From NCBI GenBank assembly GCA_019695185.1, contig JAIBAN010000003.1:97501-161500 (forward strand): a stretch of 64,000 bases of DNA, given 5' to 3'. A program made the translations under genes and the position numbers. Below, piece by piece: positions 18,301 to 27,546 of the stretch; the stretch's first letter is position 1, and each line of letters begins with the position of its first letter. The notes under the pieces were generated by a model. That model was not told where the DNA came from. It did not search any database and saw only the letters and a list, made by a program, of their open reading frames with translations. This DNA comes from Blastocatellia bacterium. Its GTDB lineage: Bacteria > Acidobacteriota > Blastocatellia > Chloracidobacteriales > Chloracidobacteriaceae.

Positions 18301-21300
18301 AACAACCCGACAGCCTACGCCTATCAAATGGGCGCACTCTATGAAGGCAAAAATCAGATGGAACGCGCCATTGCCGAATATGTGGCTGAAACAGCCACGC
18401 CCGGCGACACCCGCGACAAGGCCATCACCCGGTTGAAACAACTGTATCCGCGCAAGGATTATGCCGGACAGATTGCCAAAGCCTTTGCCGCCCGGCAAAA
18501 CCAACTGGGCAAAGCCGACGACGGCCAGACGATTCTAGCCTATGCCAAACTGCTGGGGGACCTGGGCCAACCCGATGCCGGAACCGGTTTGCTCAAACAG
18601 GAAATGCAAAGCCGGGGCAATCTGGATTTTCTGGAAGCCATCCGCACCGAATTCCACCGGACGCGCCGCCTGACTGAAGAAGAGCAAACCCTCAAACAGA
18701 TGCTGACGGTAGCCCGCGATGAGCGGGAAAATATGAAATACCGGCTGCAACTGGCATCCTTTTATGAACAGCAGGCCCGGATTGACAACGCCGTGGCCAT
18801 GATGGACAACCTGGTGGCCGATTACCCGACGAACGTGGGCGTTTTGCAGGAAGCCTCGCAGTTCTATTGGCGGACGGGACTGCTCGACAAATCCATCACG
18901 CTCTATCAGCGCAGCAGCGGCAAGGCCGTGGGGGCCTACAAACGGCAGTTCATCCTGCAACTGGCCAAACGGCAAACCGACGCCGGGAAATTGGATGACG
19001 CCGAAAAGACGCTCCGTGGCTGGTATACAGACAATCCGCTGGATACGGAAGTTTTTGGTTTGCTCACCAAAACCCTGGGTGAAGCCGGGAAAACAGATGC
19101 ACTGGCCGAACTTTACAAAATCGGCCTGAAAAATATTGCCGACGCCAATCTTGATTCCGACGAACGCCGCACTGCGACCGCCAACCTGCGGCTGGGTTTG
19201 ATTGAAACGCTGAAAAATCTCAAACGCGGAGCCGAGGCGATTGACCAGCATATTGAAATCATCAACCGCGACCCGGAAAACCCAAATGTGTTGAATGCTG
19301 CGATTGCCGATGCCGTCAAGCTCGGACAACTTGACCGGCTGACCAAATACTATGTGGATTTGGCCAAACAGGCAGACCGCAACTACCGCTGGAATGTGGT
19401 GCTGGGTGAACTGAACCTCTATAACGGCAAAGTGGCTGAGGCTGCCGACCAGTACCGGTTAGCCACAGTCAATGAACCGCAACGGCTTGATTTTCGCGGA
19501 AAACTGGCTGGGCTTTATGAACGGCAGGGCAAAACCGAGGAAGCCGTGGCCACGCTCAAACGGGCCTACGAACTCGACCCTGGCAATCCGGACTGGCTGG
19601 TGCGGCTGGCCAAACTCTATTTGCGCCAGGAAGGCGGCAAAGACCGGGCAGTGACGACCCTCCGTGAAGCCTTGGCAGCCCGCAAACAAACTGATGCCAT
19701 GACCTACTTCAGTTATGGCGAAGTGTTGCTCAACGCCGGATTGACCAAAGAGTCCCTTTCATTTTTTGACGACGGCATCGCCCGCATCAAAACCAATCCC
19801 TATAAAAACCAGATGACCCAAAGCTATGTGGCCATGTGGGCCAGCGTCACCGCCCGGACCAGTTCGCCGCTGGCGGCGCTCTCCAAGCTGGAAGCTTTCC
19901 AAAAAGCATTGCTGGCTGAAGGCGCGAAAAAAGGGAATGTGGACCCGGAAACACCCAAGAACAAGGCCAATCAGGTGGGTGAAGCCATTCGCACCGATTT
20001 TCCAACGATTGTCCGGAATTTTGCCACACCGGAGCAGATGCTGGAACTGGAAGGGCTCTATGGCACCACGGCAGCCACTGAAACCGACACCAAAAAACTG
20101 ACCGACCTGGCCGATTGGGCCGGGAAACTGGGCCTGACGCCCATCCAGGAACGGTCCCTGATTCGGTTGAAGGATGCAGCCTGGCAGGCCCGCAAGAAAA
20201 ACACCGAGACCCAATTCCACGGGCAGATGCAGCAACTGGTGGCGTTTTACGAAGCCCGCGAAAACTTTGGCGCAGTGATTGAACTGCTCAAGGCCGAGGC
20301 CAAACGGGAGAAATTCCCCGGCACCTTTAACTATGACCAAACGATTGCCGAAGCCTATCGCAAGGCCGGCGACGGGGACGGCGAACTGGCCGCCCTCAAT
20401 CAGTTTTACCGCAATCAGAGCGGCGACCTGGTGACTTCGGAAAACGGAGCGGTGGCGCGCTATCTGAATCTGCTCAAACAACGCAACCGCCGGAGTGAAC
20501 TGGAAGCTCTGGCCCGGATGCGGTCGCCTTTCCAATTGCAGCTTATCAATTTCCTGTTGCGCAACCGGGAAAAGGAATTGGCCCGGACGGCCATTGCCAA
20601 TTCCGGCCTGACCCAAGCCTGGGTGCAATCGCGTTCGGCCCAGGTGGAACTCTATTTCCGCAATGCTGCGCCCGAAGTCGGGAAAATGTTCCAGCAGGTG
20701 CTGGGCATTCGTCCGATTGGGGAACGGGTGGGCAAAAAGCCGAACCTCCAGACCGAACTGGCGGGGACGGACTGGTATCGGACCGCCCGCAACTATGGGG
20801 CCTGGCTCTCGCTTGATGCGAAACGTTCGGGTGAAATGGCCAAATATCTGATGGCCGAAGCCGAGAGCAACCCCACTTCGGATACAACGCAGCGTTCACT
20901 GGCCGATTTTTATCGGCAAATCAAACAATATGACCGAGCCAAGGCCCATATTGCGCTGGCCAGGGAACTCGCTTTTGACGAACCGGAAAACATGGCGGTG
21001 GAAGGGTCCATTCTCTTTGAAAGCGGTGACAAAAAAGGTGCGCTGGCAGCCTGGAACCGCATGATTGCACCACGCAGGACCAGCTCTGACGTGTATGTGC
21101 GGTATCTGGACCTGATGACCGATTACGGCCTCACGGCTGAAGCCCTGCCTCCCCTTGAAACCTGGATTATGCGGCGGTTGCAAAACACAGCCAGTGAAAC
21201 CGAGGACGAATGGACGCCGATACTCAAATCCCTGACTGAAACCACCGCTCAGAATCCGTCACTGGTCAAACCGGTGTCAGCCATGTATCAGCGGATTTTG

Positions 21301-22977
21301 GACGCCCGCCCTGATGACCTGCGCTTTGGCAAGGTACTGTTTGAAGAAAATCTGATGCCAAAAGGGGAGGAAACCGCACTTTACCGGAGGCTTTGCGTCA
21401 ATCTGCCGGCGGAAGTGGTAACGGCCTATAGCAACAGTGATTACGACTTTGACTCCTACAGTTCGGACAACCCGGCGGATTTGCTGGCCAATGTCCAGAA
21501 ACGCTGGATTGACCAGTTGATTGGAGCCCAGGCTTACGCCGAAGCGGAAAAACAACTGGCTGAAATGCTCAAGACCCGGCAGTTGCTCTTTGGCCAGTTG
21601 CGTGACCCGCGCGAAGGCGAGTATGACCCCGACCGCTACGACCCGGAACCGGAATGGATGACCATGGCGCGGGCAGTGGTGGAACTCCGCACCAACCGCA
21701 CGGCCCAGGCCTTGGAACGATTGCGCCGCTTTACCGGAATTGTCAAAAAAGAAGGTGACACAGAACCGCCGAACGAAGCCTATCTGCACGCCTATGCGTT
21801 GCTCGTCAATGAAAACCATCAGGCGGAGGCGGATGATTTGGCCCGTGACCATTACCAGCAGCAACTGGGTGGCGGTTATTTGCCGTCCTCGGTTTATGGC
21901 GGATTGGCAGAGGTCGAATTCCGGCGCGGTAAAACCGCCGAAGGGCTGGCCCAACTCAAACGGATGACCGACAGTTCGGAAACACCTGATGTACTGAAAG
22001 CGGCGGCTGACATTGCCGCCCGGTTCGGGCAGTTTGCCCCGGCAGTCGAATGGCGGAAACGGGCACAAAAACAGACGCCAGCCGATGTGGGCAACCGGCT
22101 TGAACTGGCACGGCTCCAGGAACGCAACCAGCAGGCCGAAGCGGCCCTGACCACCCTCGGTGATGTGATTGACGACCGCAACACGGCCAACGCGCAACGC
22201 CTGACGGCACTTGAGCTGCTGGGCGACATTGCCCGTCGCAATGCAGCGGCAGGCAATTCCCTGCTCGCCCGTTTCAAAGCCAAAACCGACCTCACCAGCC
22301 AGACCGCAGCCGCAGTGCTGCTGGAAGCTGCCGGCAATGGGGGCGAGGCCCGCAATGTACTGGACCGGGTCACCCAGGCCCCCTACACGATAGCCGCCCG
22401 GATTGAACGAGGCCAGCAAGCCCGCCGTGAAAAACAAGCTGAAGCAGCCATCCAGGCATTTATGGCGGCCCTCAGAGACGACCCCGGCAGCACCCAATCC
22501 GCCGGACTGGCCTTTAGCGATGGGCAGCCGAAACGGGCGCTCATGGCGCTCTATCTGGATACCAACCGGGATGAAGCCGCTCTCAGACTGGCTGGCACTC
22601 CAGCCGCCGATACTCCGCCGGAAACCAAACTGGCGAGTTTCACTTATACGGAGGTTCGCCCAACCGCCACGGCCACCTTGTATGGCAGCCTGGAAGCCGA
22701 AGGACAAAACCGCGACCGGCAAACCCAACGCCAGCTTTATCCACGTCTGGCGGAAAGTGCGGCTGCCGGCAATGACCTCTATCGGGCGATTGCGTTTGTC
22801 CGCGCCGCTTTGGCGGTGACGGATACTTCATCGCCTGACCAGGGACTGTTTGAAAAACAAATCGCCCAGTATGAAACCCGTCGCCAGCAATCGGTACCGG
22901 CTGTGAGCGTGCAATCCGCCCTTACCACCCAAACCGATTTGGCCAGCGTGTTTGAAGTGGCTTTACTGAAAAATTGA
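15382..22977 (+). CDS. Giant secreted TPR-repeat protein (2531 aa)
   Basis: Residues 1-22 form a signal peptide (LSLIVLILLVLPVSVTLS), so export to the periplasm or beyond is likely. The rest is almost wholly helical with many TPR-like pairs, for example LYERQGKTEEAVATLKRAYELDPGNPDWL around residue 1380. Acidic, low-complexity inserts interrupt it near residues 575-620 (EEVYDPADPNATDAGETEYE) and near 2015 and 2080 (DYDFDSYSSDN, DPREGEYDPDRYDPEPEW). No catalytic domain is seen. Such solenoids usually act as scaffolds, and the partner here is unknown. It stands alone after the palindromic array. Long antisense open frames inside it are shadows of its biased codons. Confidence 0.9.
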   Translation: MRKLSLIVLILLVLPVSVTLSYQGAKRPAQNRPGAKPQAGAAANRFLPKPAPDPTRATQTELDAALFVTEEFFGTQARAPRPYAQAREQLTPLVAKYPQDVRLLRYTANLDEKLGNFDRAVEEMRQYSTLRKDAPNALRRLAAFYHQRAMYADEARTLQKLSPVALPFERPDINTQIGKLVAEHTLSGFDLAEFYKQSMLADPTNLKLVEQYVGQLATTRKYLEALRVLDELQPKYPDNLQYFLKTRAGIYEAQQDRRGAENVYAATFSPLWPRAVVADYYDLLRKYGRYRTYRRELQDGFPRSKGREAFQAAGRLFNLYAYEANLGQAVNVLQSFEQKRSTPAAGDATPWNNQELETCAALYLQIGRYDQAARFLYSLYLGQGLTPGSAGREKTLASLATTLLDAQNTGIPLSATDLTLYSDIASVDEGAGFLNGVLSLVLAGNNPPAAFKSAKNGAVAYYNRALAYRFYAALKTEYPTSTELAGVHVKLLDAFAALGEQEAVIRLGDEFLKQFPTAKNYREITLKIADAEVTLNRREAERTRLLALLDRIGKERPATALLLPVSARRWVYKGTDQQAAASEGGESEEPGTPEEVYDPADPNATDAGETEYETFDYPTDYLGNQVTKPEEINYGTVLERVVSSYAAENKPLDTLKFFNGEIKKYPREEGLYERMLRWLGQTSMVDEQVQLYTQAVKRFNSNTWYHRLARWFVRNERQDAFEKYSKELAEILDDGDLGEYFERFINNADLNGGGNDARLYLELYRFAHDRFPTNAEFVQGLLKYHAATQDWVSWEPLAAQYSMVDTDIREQYFRRLSQTNALRKNYQTARTKGASPLYKRFSADAAMWLSHHDEALETYRELVKAYPGEPQFAERLANMTRSFGSTSAAAAEEAAKTWMDLAKVYPAEHKYPTQAGEVLAELGDFKRAGAEWDTILKEERGNSETYLEVASIYWDYFLYDEAIRTLTGLRTATNNPTAYAYQMGALYEGKNQMERAIAEYVAETATPGDTRDKAITRLKQLYPRKDYAGQIAKAFAARQNQLGKADDGQTILAYAKLLGDLGQPDAGTGLLKQEMQSRGNLDFLEAIRTEFHRTRRLTEEEQTLKQMLTVARDERENMKYRLQLASFYEQQARIDNAVAMMDNLVADYPTNVGVLQEASQFYWRTGLLDKSITLYQRSSGKAVGAYKRQFILQLAKRQTDAGKLDDAEKTLRGWYTDNPLDTEVFGLLTKTLGEAGKTDALAELYKIGLKNIADANLDSDERRTATANLRLGLIETLKNLKRGAEAIDQHIEIINRDPENPNVLNAAIADAVKLGQLDRLTKYYVDLAKQADRNYRWNVVLGELNLYNGKVAEAADQYRLATVNEPQRLDFRGKLAGLYERQGKTEEAVATLKRAYELDPGNPDWLVRLAKLYLRQEGGKDRAVTTLREALAARKQTDAMTYFSYGEVLLNAGLTKESLSFFDDGIARIKTNPYKNQMTQSYVAMWASVTARTSSPLAALSKLEAFQKALLAEGAKKGNVDPETPKNKANQVGEAIRTDFPTIVRNFATPEQMLELEGLYGTTAATETDTKKLTDLADWAGKLGLTPIQERSLIRLKDAAWQARKKNTETQFHGQMQQLVAFYEARENFGAVIELLKAEAKREKFPGTFNYDQTIAEAYRKAGDGDGELAALNQFYRNQSGDLVTSENGAVARYLNLLKQRNRRSELEALARMRSPFQLQLINFLLRNREKELARTAIANSGLTQAWVQSRSAQVELYFRNAAPEVGKMFQQVLGIRPIGERVGKKPNLQTELAGTDWYRTARNYGAWLSLDAKRSGEMAKYLMAEAESNPTSDTTQRSLADFYRQIKQYDRAKAHIALARELAFDEPENMAVEGSILFESGDKKGALAAWNRMIAPRRTSSDVYVRYLDLMTDYGLTAEALPPLETWIMRRLQNTASETEDEWTPILKSLTETTAQNPSLVKPVSAMYQRILDARPDDLRFGKVLFEENLMPKGEETALYRRLCVNLPAEVVTAYSNSDYDFDSYSSDNPADLLANVQKRWIDQLIGAQAYAEAEKQLAEMLKTRQLLFGQLRDPREGEYDPDRYDPEPEWMTMARAVVELRTNRTAQALERLRRFTGIVKKEGDTEPPNEAYLHAYALLVNENHQAEADDLARDHYQQQLGGGYLPSSVYGGLAEVEFRRGKTAEGLAQLKRMTDSSETPDVLKAAADIAARFGQFAPAVEWRKRAQKQTPADVGNRLELARLQERNQQAEAALTTLGDVIDDRNTANAQRLTALELLGDIARRNAAAGNSLLARFKAKTDLTSQTAAAVLLEAAGNGGEARNVLDRVTQAPYTIAARIERGQQARREKQAEAAIQAFMAALRDDPGSTQSAGLAFSDGQPKRALMALYLDTNRDEAALRLAGTPAADTPPETKLASFTYTEVRPTATATLYGSLEAEGQNRDRQTQRQLYPRLAESAAAGNDLYRAIAFVRAALAVTDTSSPDQGLFEKQIAQYETRRQQSVPAVSVQSALTTQTDLASVFEVALLKN

Positions 22978-23085
22978 GAATTGAGAATTGAGAATGACAA
23001 ATCTGCTTGCCGGTTTTGCCTGCCAATTTGGCCCATGAAACCGAAGAGATAATTCTCAATTCTCAATTCTCAATTCTCAATTCTC
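22972..23085. repeat. Inverted pair of AATTCTC heptamer arrays
   Basis: The left arm begins within the stop region of the giant TPR gene (about 22972-22994, GAATTGA units). The right arm is 23050-23085 with five ATTCTCA units. The core is about 55 bp. The pair ends about 20 bp before the next gene's start. Confidence 0.85.
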
Positions 23086-23105
23086 AGTTTCTGAAAGGAA
23101 TCCTC

Positions 23106-24152
23106 GTGACTGCTCCTCCAACGTTGTCGGAATGGAAGGCTCTGTACCAGGCCGCCGCTGATTTCAAAAAACTTGCTGCCTGGGACTGGATGGAGGACGC
23201 CGATATTTTTGGCATTGTCAATCCGGAAACAGGTGAAACGGGCTACTGCTGCGTTTTGGGCAATCTCGGCGAGGTGTATGCCCTCAATGTCTATCGCGGG
23301 TCAGCCGGACTGCGCCTGCTGGTACAAATGTATTCCGGCGAACTCGGCCCCGGAAACCCCGAAGTTTTGATTTCGCAGGATTGCCTCATGGCTTCCTTTG
23401 AAAACCGCGACGATCTGGAAGCAGAAGACCGCGACCTCATCAAAAAACTGGGGTTGAAATTTCGCGGAGCCAACGCCTGGCCGATTTTCAGAGAATTTCA
23501 GCCCAATCACCCGGCTTGGTTTTTAGACGGGGCCCAGACCCGTTTCCTGACCCTGGCACTGGAACAAACCATCCAGGTCGCCCAAGCTTTTTCCAGCAAT
23601 CCACGCTACCTGACTCCGGCAGGCCGGTTGGGCTCAGAACCGCCGGATATGGAAAGCCTCTACCGGGTGAGGGTTCCAGTCAAAGGTGAGAACGGGCTGA
23701 CCTGGACTGACGAATGGCGCAAACCCGAACTCATCAAGCCACCGGAACCGGTTTCTGTTCCCTTGGACGAACTGCGGCTGGAACGCATTCGCAAGCACAC
23801 CACCCAACGCCAGGGCAGTTACGAATTTGATTGTTTTGCGCTGTTAAGCCCGGTTCAGGAAGAGGATGAGCGACCGTTTTTTCCGTATTTATGCCTGCTG
23901 GCCGACCGGAATCTGGGAATGCCGGTGGCCCAGGCTCTGACTAAACCACATGAACGCTATGAAAAAACAATGGAAGCAATCCTCCAGTTTTTTGAGCAGT
24001 CGCAAACCATTCCAGTTGAAATCGTGGTCAAATCAGCCGGAGTAGCCGAAATTCTGGAACCGGTGGCCAAAAAGCTCAAATTCAAACTCAAAACCGCCAA
24101 ACGGTTGACGCTGCTGGAACAAATTCAAATGTCCATGTACTCGATGTTTTAG
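23106..24152 (+). CDS. Uncharacterised protein resembling DUF7309/DUF6930 proteins
   Basis: I use the GTG start, because an AAAGGA Shine-Dalgarno lies about 7 nt upstream. The open frame before it is AATTCTC repeat. The 348-residue product opens with TLSEWKALYQAAADFKKLAAW and DWMEDADIFGIVNPETGETGYC, followed by VLGNLGEVYALNVYRG. This resembles a group of bacterial proteins of unknown function with DUF7309 and DUF6930 regions; the link is from memory and moderate. There is no signal peptide or membrane helix. The C-terminal part (ILQFFEQSQTIPVEIVV) looks like a small alpha/beta domain. Confidence 0.8.
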   Translation: MTAPPTLSEWKALYQAAADFKKLAAWDWMEDADIFGIVNPETGETGYCCVLGNLGEVYALNVYRGSAGLRLLVQMYSGELGPGNPEVLISQDCLMASFENRDDLEAEDRDLIKKLGLKFRGANAWPIFREFQPNHPAWFLDGAQTRFLTLALEQTIQVAQAFSSNPRYLTPAGRLGSEPPDMESLYRVRVPVKGENGLTWTDEWRKPELIKPPEPVSVPLDELRLERIRKHTTQRQGSYEFDCFALLSPVQEEDERPFFPYLCLLADRNLGMPVAQALTKPHERYEKTMEAILQFFEQSQTIPVEIVVKSAGVAEILEPVAKKLKFKLKTAKRLTLLEQIQMSMYSMF

Positions 24153-24168
24153 AGAGTGTTTGGGAAAA

Positions 24169-24234
24169 GTGGATTCGGATTCCAGCCTTTTCCAATCAAA
24201 TTACAAACTCGGCCCCCCCTAAACCCGAATCCAC
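24169..24234. other. 10-bp inverted repeat in the gap before prolyl oligopeptidase
   Basis: GTGGATTCGG (24169-24178) and CCGAATCCAC (24225-24234) are perfect complements, 46 bp apart. The 322-bp gap 24153-24474 otherwise shows no array of heptamers. I see no convincing promoter in it. The repeat could be a regulator site or the base of a large hairpin. Confidence 0.55.
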
Positions 24235-24474
24235 AGCTTGATATGAGTTGCCTTGGGACATATCGTTCCGGTTTTGTCCTTTTCGTCACAAATTGGTTGC
24301 GATCTGCAAAAGTTTGATGTCAACTGCCTGGTCTGGCATCGGTTGGACGGCAGCCCCAGGAGCGTCAAACTGACCCTCCCACTTCCGGATGGAAGACAAC
24401 TGATGTCCGCCAACAGCAATCAACAGGGCCTCAACGCTTCCCATATTTGTTTTTGTTCAAGGAGTTCCTTCCCT

Positions 24475-26655
24475 ATGTACGTGTCCCAGAGACTGAAAAA
24501 GCTCGTCGTTGGTGCAATTCTGCCAGCGGCGTTGCTGACTTCCGCCGTGCCCGGTTGGGCACAAAAATCAAATCTGACTGCCAGTTCCTCCAATAGCCCG
24601 TTGGCCTATCCGGCTGCCAAACGGGTTGAACAGGTGGACGATTACCACGGAACGAAAGTCGCCGACCCTTATCGGTGGCTGGAGGACCCGGATTCAGCCG
24701 AAACCAAAGCCTGGGTCGAGGCGGAAAACCAACTGACCTACGGCTTCCTGAACCAGATTCCCACCCGTGAAACCATCAAACAACGACTGACCAAGCTGTG
24801 GAACTTTGAACGCTACAGCGTGCCCTTCAAACAGGGTGACCGTTATTTCTACTCCAAGAACAACGGGTTGCAGAATCAGAGCGTGCTCTATACGGTGAAA
24901 TCACTCGAAGGTGAGCCGCAAATGTTGCTGGATCCGAACACTCTCTCCGCCGATGGCACAGTGGCGCTCAACGGCATTTCCATGAGTGATGATGGAAAAC
25001 TGATGGCCTACGGCTTGTCGGCATCGGGTTCGGACTGGGTTGAATTTCACGTCCGTGATGTGGAAACCAGCAAGGATTTGCCGGATGTCATTAAATGGGT
25101 CAAGTTTTCGGGGGCTTCGTGGGCCAAGGACGGTTCCGGATTTTTTTATGGCCGTTATGATGAGCCGAAATCAGGGAATCAGTTCCAAAACGTGAACTAC
25201 TTTCAAAAACTCTACTTCCACCGGATTGGCACACCGCAATCGGAAGACAAACTGGTTTACCAGCGGACCGAAGAGGACAAAAAAGAATGGCAGTTTGGCG
25301 GCGGTGTGTCTGACGATGGAAAATATCTGATTATCAACGTCAGCCAGGGAACCGACACGAAAAATCGGCTGTACTACAAGGATTTGACCCAACCAGATGC
25401 CAAAGTGGTCGAACTGCTCAATGATTTTGACGCTTCTTACAACTTCATTGACAATGACGGCCCGGTGCTCTGGTTTTTGACCGACCTCAAAGCTCCGCGC
25501 GGCAAGCTGATTGCCATTGACACCCGTCATCCGGAGCGCAGCAATTGGAAAGAACTCATTCCCGAAGCAGCCGAAACCCTGCAAAACGTGAGCGTCGTGG
25601 GTGACCGGTTTGTGGCCAGCTATCTCAAAGACGCCCATACGCAGGTCAAGATTTTCCATCTGGACGGAAAATTTGACCGCGAAGTGGCGTTCCCCGGTCT
25701 GGGCACGGCAGGGGGCTTTGGCGGCAAGCGGAAAGACACGGAAACGTTTTATTCCTATAACAGTTTCACGACTCCGGCCAGTGTCTATCGGTATGACATG
25801 GCCACGGGCAAGAGCACGGTCTTCCGGCAGCCCAAAGTGGATTTCAATCCGGCAGACTATGAAACGAAACAGGTTTTCTACAAGAGCAAGGACGGTACCA
25901 AAATCCCGATGTTCATCAGCCACAAGAAAGGGCTGAAACTGAACGGACAAAACCCGACGCTGCTCTATGCCTACGGCGGTTTCAACATTTCGCTGACACC
26001 CAACTTCTCGGTTGGCAACCTGGTCTGGATGGAAATGGGCGGCGTCTTTGCCCAGCCGAACCTGCGCGGGGGTGGCGAATATGGTGAAGCCTGGCACAAA
26101 GCCGGAACCAAGCTGCAAAAACAGAATGTGTTTAATGATTTCATCGCCGCCGCCGAATGGCTGATTGCCAACAAATACACCTCGACGCCCAAACTGGCGA
26201 TTTCAGGCGGCAGCAACGGTGGCCTGCTGGTAGGTGCCTGCATCACCCAGCGTCCGGACCTTTACGGCGCAGCACTCCCGGCAGTGGGCGTGATGGATAT
26301 GCTGCGGTTCCAGAAATTCACCATCGGCTGGGCCTGGACCTCAGATTACGGTTCGTCCGACAATCCGGAAGAGTTCAAAGCCCTTCATGCCTACTCACCG
26401 CTCCACAACATCAAAGCCGGAACGGCTTATCCGCCGACATTGGTCACCACGGCTGACCATGACGACCGGGTGGTGCCGGGCCACAGCTTCAAATTTGCCG
26501 CCGCCATGCAGGCGGCCCAACAAGGACCGAATCCGGTTTTGATTCGCATTGAAACCAAAGCCGGGCACGGGGCCGGCAAACCGACGGCCAAGGTCATCGA
26601 AGAACTCGCCGACAAGTGGGGCTTCCTGACCAAAGTGCTCAATATGAACCTGTAA
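24475..26655 (+). CDS. Secreted prolyl oligopeptidase (S9A family)
   Basis: The start ATG has a good Shine-Dalgarno (AAGGAG) and gives a signal peptide (MYVSQRLKKLVVGAILPAAL to VPGWAQ), so the enzyme is exported. The 726-residue product has the N-terminal YHGTKVADPYRWLEDPDS motif, a beta-propeller that gates access, and a C-terminal alpha/beta-hydrolase domain. Catalytic residues are visible: Ser580 in GGSNGG, Asp in TADHDDRVVPGHS, and His in KAGHGAGKP. It cleaves short peptides after proline. The gene is followed directly by a strong terminator, so it is probably monocistronic. An upstream extension of the frame is rejected. Confidence 0.95.
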   Translation: MYVSQRLKKLVVGAILPAALLTSAVPGWAQKSNLTASSSNSPLAYPAAKRVEQVDDYHGTKVADPYRWLEDPDSAETKAWVEAENQLTYGFLNQIPTRETIKQRLTKLWNFERYSVPFKQGDRYFYSKNNGLQNQSVLYTVKSLEGEPQMLLDPNTLSADGTVALNGISMSDDGKLMAYGLSASGSDWVEFHVRDVETSKDLPDVIKWVKFSGASWAKDGSGFFYGRYDEPKSGNQFQNVNYFQKLYFHRIGTPQSEDKLVYQRTEEDKKEWQFGGGVSDDGKYLIINVSQGTDTKNRLYYKDLTQPDAKVVELLNDFDASYNFIDNDGPVLWFLTDLKAPRGKLIAIDTRHPERSNWKELIPEAAETLQNVSVVGDRFVASYLKDAHTQVKIFHLDGKFDREVAFPGLGTAGGFGGKRKDTETFYSYNSFTTPASVYRYDMATGKSTVFRQPKVDFNPADYETKQVFYKSKDGTKIPMFISHKKGLKLNGQNPTLLYAYGGFNISLTPNFSVGNLVWMEMGGVFAQPNLRGGGEYGEAWHKAGTKLQKQNVFNDFIAAAEWLIANKYTSTPKLAISGGSNGGLLVGACITQRPDLYGAALPAVGVMDMLRFQKFTIGWAWTSDYGSSDNPEEFKALHAYSPLHNIKAGTAYPPTLVTTADHDDRVVPGHSFKFAAAMQAAQQGPNPVLIRIETKAGHGAGKPTAKVIEELADKWGFLTKVLNMNL

Positions 26656-26685
26656 TTTGGCACAGTTGCCAGCGAAGACCTCAAA

Positions 26686-26722
26686 CCCCTGCAAGAATTT
26701 CCCATTCTTGCAGGGGTTTTTT
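26686..26722 (+). terminator. Rho-independent terminator after prolyl oligopeptidase
   Basis: CCCCTGCAAGAAT pairs with ATTCTTGCAGGGG over a 5-nt loop, followed by six T residues. This is a 12-13 bp GC-rich stem with a T-run. Confidence 0.92.
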
Positions 26723-26832
26723 GCCGAACGGTTAAAGTTTTACGAGGTTTGGCCGAAATACCAAGTACCTGCCGTTCCCTCCTTTGGATTTTTGTGAGGA
26801 AAGGCAAATCTTTATTGCGATGTGAGGCGCTT

Positions 26833-27234
26833 ATGAGTATCGCTCTCTGGGATGACAGTTTTCTCACCGGACATCACCTGGTTGATACCCAACATCAGGA
26901 ACTGTTCCACATGGTCAACCACCTGCACGACGCCATCATTGCCCAAAAAGACAAAGAAATCCTCTCGTCACTGCTTGAAAAACTCACGCACTATACGGTT
27001 GAGCATTTCGAAGCTGAAGAAGCCCTGATGGTCAAAATCAATTACCCCCACCTGACTGTCCACCAAAGAAAACATAATGAACTGGCCCAGCAGGCCAAAG
27101 AAATCATTGAAAACTACCGAACCGGAAAATATGTGCTTTCGATCACACTTTCCCGGTTTCTGAGTAACTGGTTGCGGCACCACATTAAGGAAGACGACAT
27201 GGCACTTGTTCAATACATTCATGCCCATTCCTGA
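26833..27234 (+). CDS. Bacteriohemerythrin
   Basis: This 133-residue four-helix protein should hold a non-haem di-iron centre that binds O2. The ligand set is complete: His in FLTGHHLVD, His in TQHQELF, HFEAEE, HxxxH in VHQRKHNEL, and HHIKEDD near the C-terminus. Length and pattern match stand-alone bacteriohemerythrins used for oxygen storage or sensing. The start is at MSIALWDDSF with GAGG just upstream. The gene lies between two intrinsic terminators, so it is likely its own unit. Confidence 0.94.
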   Translation: MSIALWDDSFLTGHHLVDTQHQELFHMVNHLHDAIIAQKDKEILSSLLEKLTHYTVEHFEAEEALMVKINYPHLTVHQRKHNELAQQAKEIIENYRTGKYVLSITLSRFLSNWLRHHIKEDDMALVQYIHAHS

Positions 27235-27279
27235 AGAAAACCTGCATACCGGATCAGGACTCTCGGACAAACAGGCTGA

Positions 27280-27318
27280 CCAAAGCGTTTGAACCTGCTT
27301 CACACGCTTTGGTTTTTT
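27280..27318 (+). terminator. Rho-independent terminator after bacteriohemerythrin
   Basis: CCAAAGCGT pairs with ACGCTTTGG over a 15-nt loop, followed by six T residues. Confidence 0.9.
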
Positions 27319-27546
27319 CAGCCTTCAGTGAAACAACCTCACCCTTTGTTCAGCCTCAAACCTGGGAGTTCATTTCAAGCAACTCCAGTCTGAAGCATTT
27401 CATCCGGCTGTCACACCAACCACTTATTTCCTGAAAACCACTTGCATCTGTTCAGGTTTGACCATAAACCGCGGTGGCCCCTGGGTACAGGAGCAGGGTC
27501 GGATGCCTGAACTGTTTTTGTTCCGCCTGAAAGAAAGTGAATCGTT

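Noticed and set aside
16522-22728. Long antisense open frames (up to 483 codons) within the giant TPR gene
   Set aside because: They mirror the biased codons of the sense gene, lack start signals and give low-complexity proteins without recognisable domains.
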